Shown here one piece after another: positions 34,265 through 36,094 of a DNA stretch of 36,094 nucleotides (its first letter is position 1; the number at the start of each line of letters is the position of its first letter). The stretch is from an uncultured bacterium (lineage in GTDB: Bacteria > Planctomycetota > UBA8108), in NCBI GenBank assembly GCA_913042995.1, contig CAJWMA010000003.1:1-36094 (forward strand). Reading direction: 5' to 3'. The position numbers and the translations under genes are program-made. Under the pieces are notes generated by a model. It did no database searches. It saw only the letters and a program-made list of their open reading frames with translations, and had not been told where the DNA came from.

Positions 34265-35548
34265 CTACTTGGGCTTTCCGCCTCCAGCTGGAGGAACGGG
34301 GCCGAAGACCTTCGGCTTCGCCGGCTGAGGCTTCGAGCTGAGAGGGCGCGATGTGCCGCCGGTGAATTTGTTGGTCGAACTTTTGCGGGTGATGGATGAC
34401 CCCATGGAGGCCGTGGCGTTGATCTTGATCTCCTTCAGGGTTGGATCATCCGTGGCGACCAGGATCTTTTCCACGACTCTTCTCGTTCCGGCCTTGGGCT
34501 TCTTGAAGAGCTCTACGGAGAGCGCGTATTCTTTACCGGGGGTGATTGTCGACAGCTTGGTCTTGAAGTGCTCCCCCTGGAGACGGACTCCCGTGATGTT
34601 GAAGGTGTGGTTGGAGTCGAGGCTCTTGATGCGCAGCTCCTTGGTCGGAAGAGGGCCGCCGGCCTTGTCGAGTTTCTCGGTTTCTCTGCGGCTGAAGTAG
34701 ACCGAGGGAGGACTCGCTTCAATGCGGTCTTTGACAGTGATCGATACACGCACAGGCAGGTCGAAGCTCTTGTTCTTGACCGTGACATTGGCGTCAATTT
34801 CCGCATAGTGATATTTGCGAGTGTCTTCCGGAAGTTTCGGGGTGACCAGCAGCTCGTAGGAGCTGTTCGCTTCAATTTCCTTCATCTCAATGCTGACGAC
34901 CTCGCTTTTGCTCGAGGCCTTGTTGAGCTTGAAGGAGTTTTTAGAGGACTTCTTAAGGCTGATGGTGAGCGGCTTGATCGGCACTCCCCGTACGACGGTA
35001 ATCCTGGGCAGCTTGGGTTCGATCAACACGGCGGTCTCGATTTTCCCCGTCATGGTGAGGGTCTGGGTCGTCTTGCTCGCATTGGTGCTGATCTGGGCTG
35101 TTTTACGGATGGTTCCTGAAAATTTCTTGGTGTCGACCTTCAGGGTAATCTTGCCGGTGGCCCCGGGCGCGATGACCTGGCCTTCTCCGCCGACCGTGGT
35201 GCAACCGCAGGAGGGTTTGATCTTTTCAATTCGCAGGGGAGCTCCACCGCTGTTCGTGACGACGAAGTCATGGATCACCACCTCGCCTTGCAGCACCGAA
35301 CCCCAATCGAAGACATCCTCGGCCACCTTAGACAGGGGCGGCGAGAAGTTCTTCGGCGGCGGCTTCAGGAGGTAGCGTTTTTTCTTGGCGCTGCCAGTCT
35401 TGGCCGGGGCGACCTTTCCGGCCTGGGGAGTCTTGGCGGTCTTCTCGTCCTGGGATGAGATCTGTCCCGTGGAGAGCAATCCGAACACAAATGCCAGGGC
35501 TACAACCAGACCCTGACGATGGATCATTTTCTTAGAAAAGGTCAGCAT
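34265..35548 (-). CDS. DUF1573 domain secreted protein
   Basis: VFDWGSVLQGEVVIHDFVVTNSGGAPLRIEKIKPSCGCTTVGGEGQVIAPGATGKITLKVDTKKFSGTIRKTAQISTN; N-terminal signal peptide. Confidence 0.85.
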   Translation of the reverse strand: MLTFSKKMIHRQGLVVALAFVFGLLSTGQISSQDEKTAKTPQAGKVAPAKTGSAKKKRYLLKPPPKNFSPPLSKVAEDVFDWGSVLQGEVVIHDFVVTNSGGAPLRIEKIKPSCGCTTVGGEGQVIAPGATGKITLKVDTKKFSGTIRKTAQISTNASKTTQTLTMTGKIETAVLIEPKLPRITVVRGVPIKPLTISLKKSSKNSFKLNKASSKSEVVSIEMKEIEANSSYELLVTPKLPEDTRKYHYAEIDANVTVKNKSFDLPVRVSITVKDRIEASPPSVYFSRRETEKLDKAGGPLPTKELRIKSLDSNHTFNITGVRLQGEHFKTKLSTITPGKEYALSVELFKKPKAGTRRVVEKILVATDDPTLKEIKINATASMGSSITRKSSTNKFTGGTSRPLSSKPQPAKPKVFGPVPPAGGGKPK

Positions 35549-35622
35549 GACGTTACTTTAACTCCAAAACGAAATAATGGTGAATTGCCTGTCCCGGTCG
35601 GCCTTACTTGCCGGTTAACTGG

Positions 35623-36057
35623 TTAATTGGAGCCTCCCGCGGCGGCAGGGGCGGGGTTATTTTTTGGCCTGGCTTTGCGGAGCAAAATGGCTTGGATTTT
35701 GAACTCCTGCAGGTTCGGGTCATCATCGTCGGTGTCGACGAGAATGGTCTCTACGATTTTCCTGGCTGTGGTGGCATTGGGCTTTTTGGCAAGTTCAATG
35801 GCCAGTTTATATTCTTTACCGGGTGCTACGGTTTCGAGGCGGGTCTTGATGTGTTCGCCTTGGATTCGAATTCCGGCAATGTTAAAGCTGTGTGCCGGGT
35901 GGAGGCTTTTGATTATTATTTCCCTGGTTGCGGGGGTAGTGCCGGGGTTGTCGAGTCTCTCGATATCCTTGCTACCGAAGTAGACCGAACTCGGGCTCAC
36001 ATCGATTCGCTTTTTTCGCTCGGATTTGGGTAGAGCAACAGCAAAAGGTTTTTTCAA
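35623..36057 (-). CDS. C-terminal part of a paralogue of the neighbouring DUF1573 protein (possibly 5'-disrupted or frameshifted)
   Basis: RIDVSPSSVYFGSKDIERLDN...HSFNIAGIRIQGEHIKTRLETVAPGKEYKLAIELAKKP...VETILVDTDDDDPNLQEFKIQA aligns by eye with RIEASPPSVYFSRRETEKLDK...HTFNITGVRLQGEHFKTKLSTITPGKEYALSVELFKKP...VEKILVATDDPTLKEIKINA. Confidence 0.65.
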   Translation of the reverse strand: MKKPFAVALPKSERKKRIDVSPSSVYFGSKDIERLDNPGTTPATREIIIKSLHPAHSFNIAGIRIQGEHIKTRLETVAPGKEYKLAIELAKKPNATTARKIVETILVDTDDDDPNLQEFKIQAILLRKARPKNNPAPAAAGGSN

Positions 36058-36094
36058 GTCTTAGAAGAAGAATTTGAATCTGTTTTATTTGTCC

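Overview
GC-rich window, probably from an uncultured Planctomycetota or related PVC-group bacterium. The inference rests on gene content: PSCyt1/DUF1587-1592-1588-type cytochrome protein, DUF1552, DUF1573, dockerin-like secreted protein and sulfatase. Recognisable genes include a sulfatase (partial), M42 peptidase, XerC/D recombinase, a NicO/RcnA-like metal exporter, a PD-(D/E)XK nuclease beside a UvrD/PcrA helicase, a TPR protein carrying two RNA polymerase alpha-CTD-like domains, ruvA, tRNA-His, fabI and a contiguous arginine cluster (argB-argH-[32 aa ORF]-argG-argC-argD-argF'). The most striking observation is in the roughly 320-nt leader of the arginine cluster. It contains a 30-codon ORF with 12 Arg codons (MNTLRSRPRSTRRRSRASCARCRLARRSRI*), followed by a strong intrinsic terminator (GC hairpin plus T7) located before argB. 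This is the architecture of ribosome-mediated transcription attenuation by an arginine-sensing leader peptide. Other notable items are an FHA-TM-cytochrome fusion, a zinc-ribbon/degenerate-S1/TPR/retropepsin fusion, a trypsin-like protein with catalytic His replaced by Gln, a VTT-DUF547 fusion and a stranded carboxylesterase C-terminus. No CRISPR array, transposon or prophage was seen. All calls come from reading the sequence and supplied translations; no searches were run.
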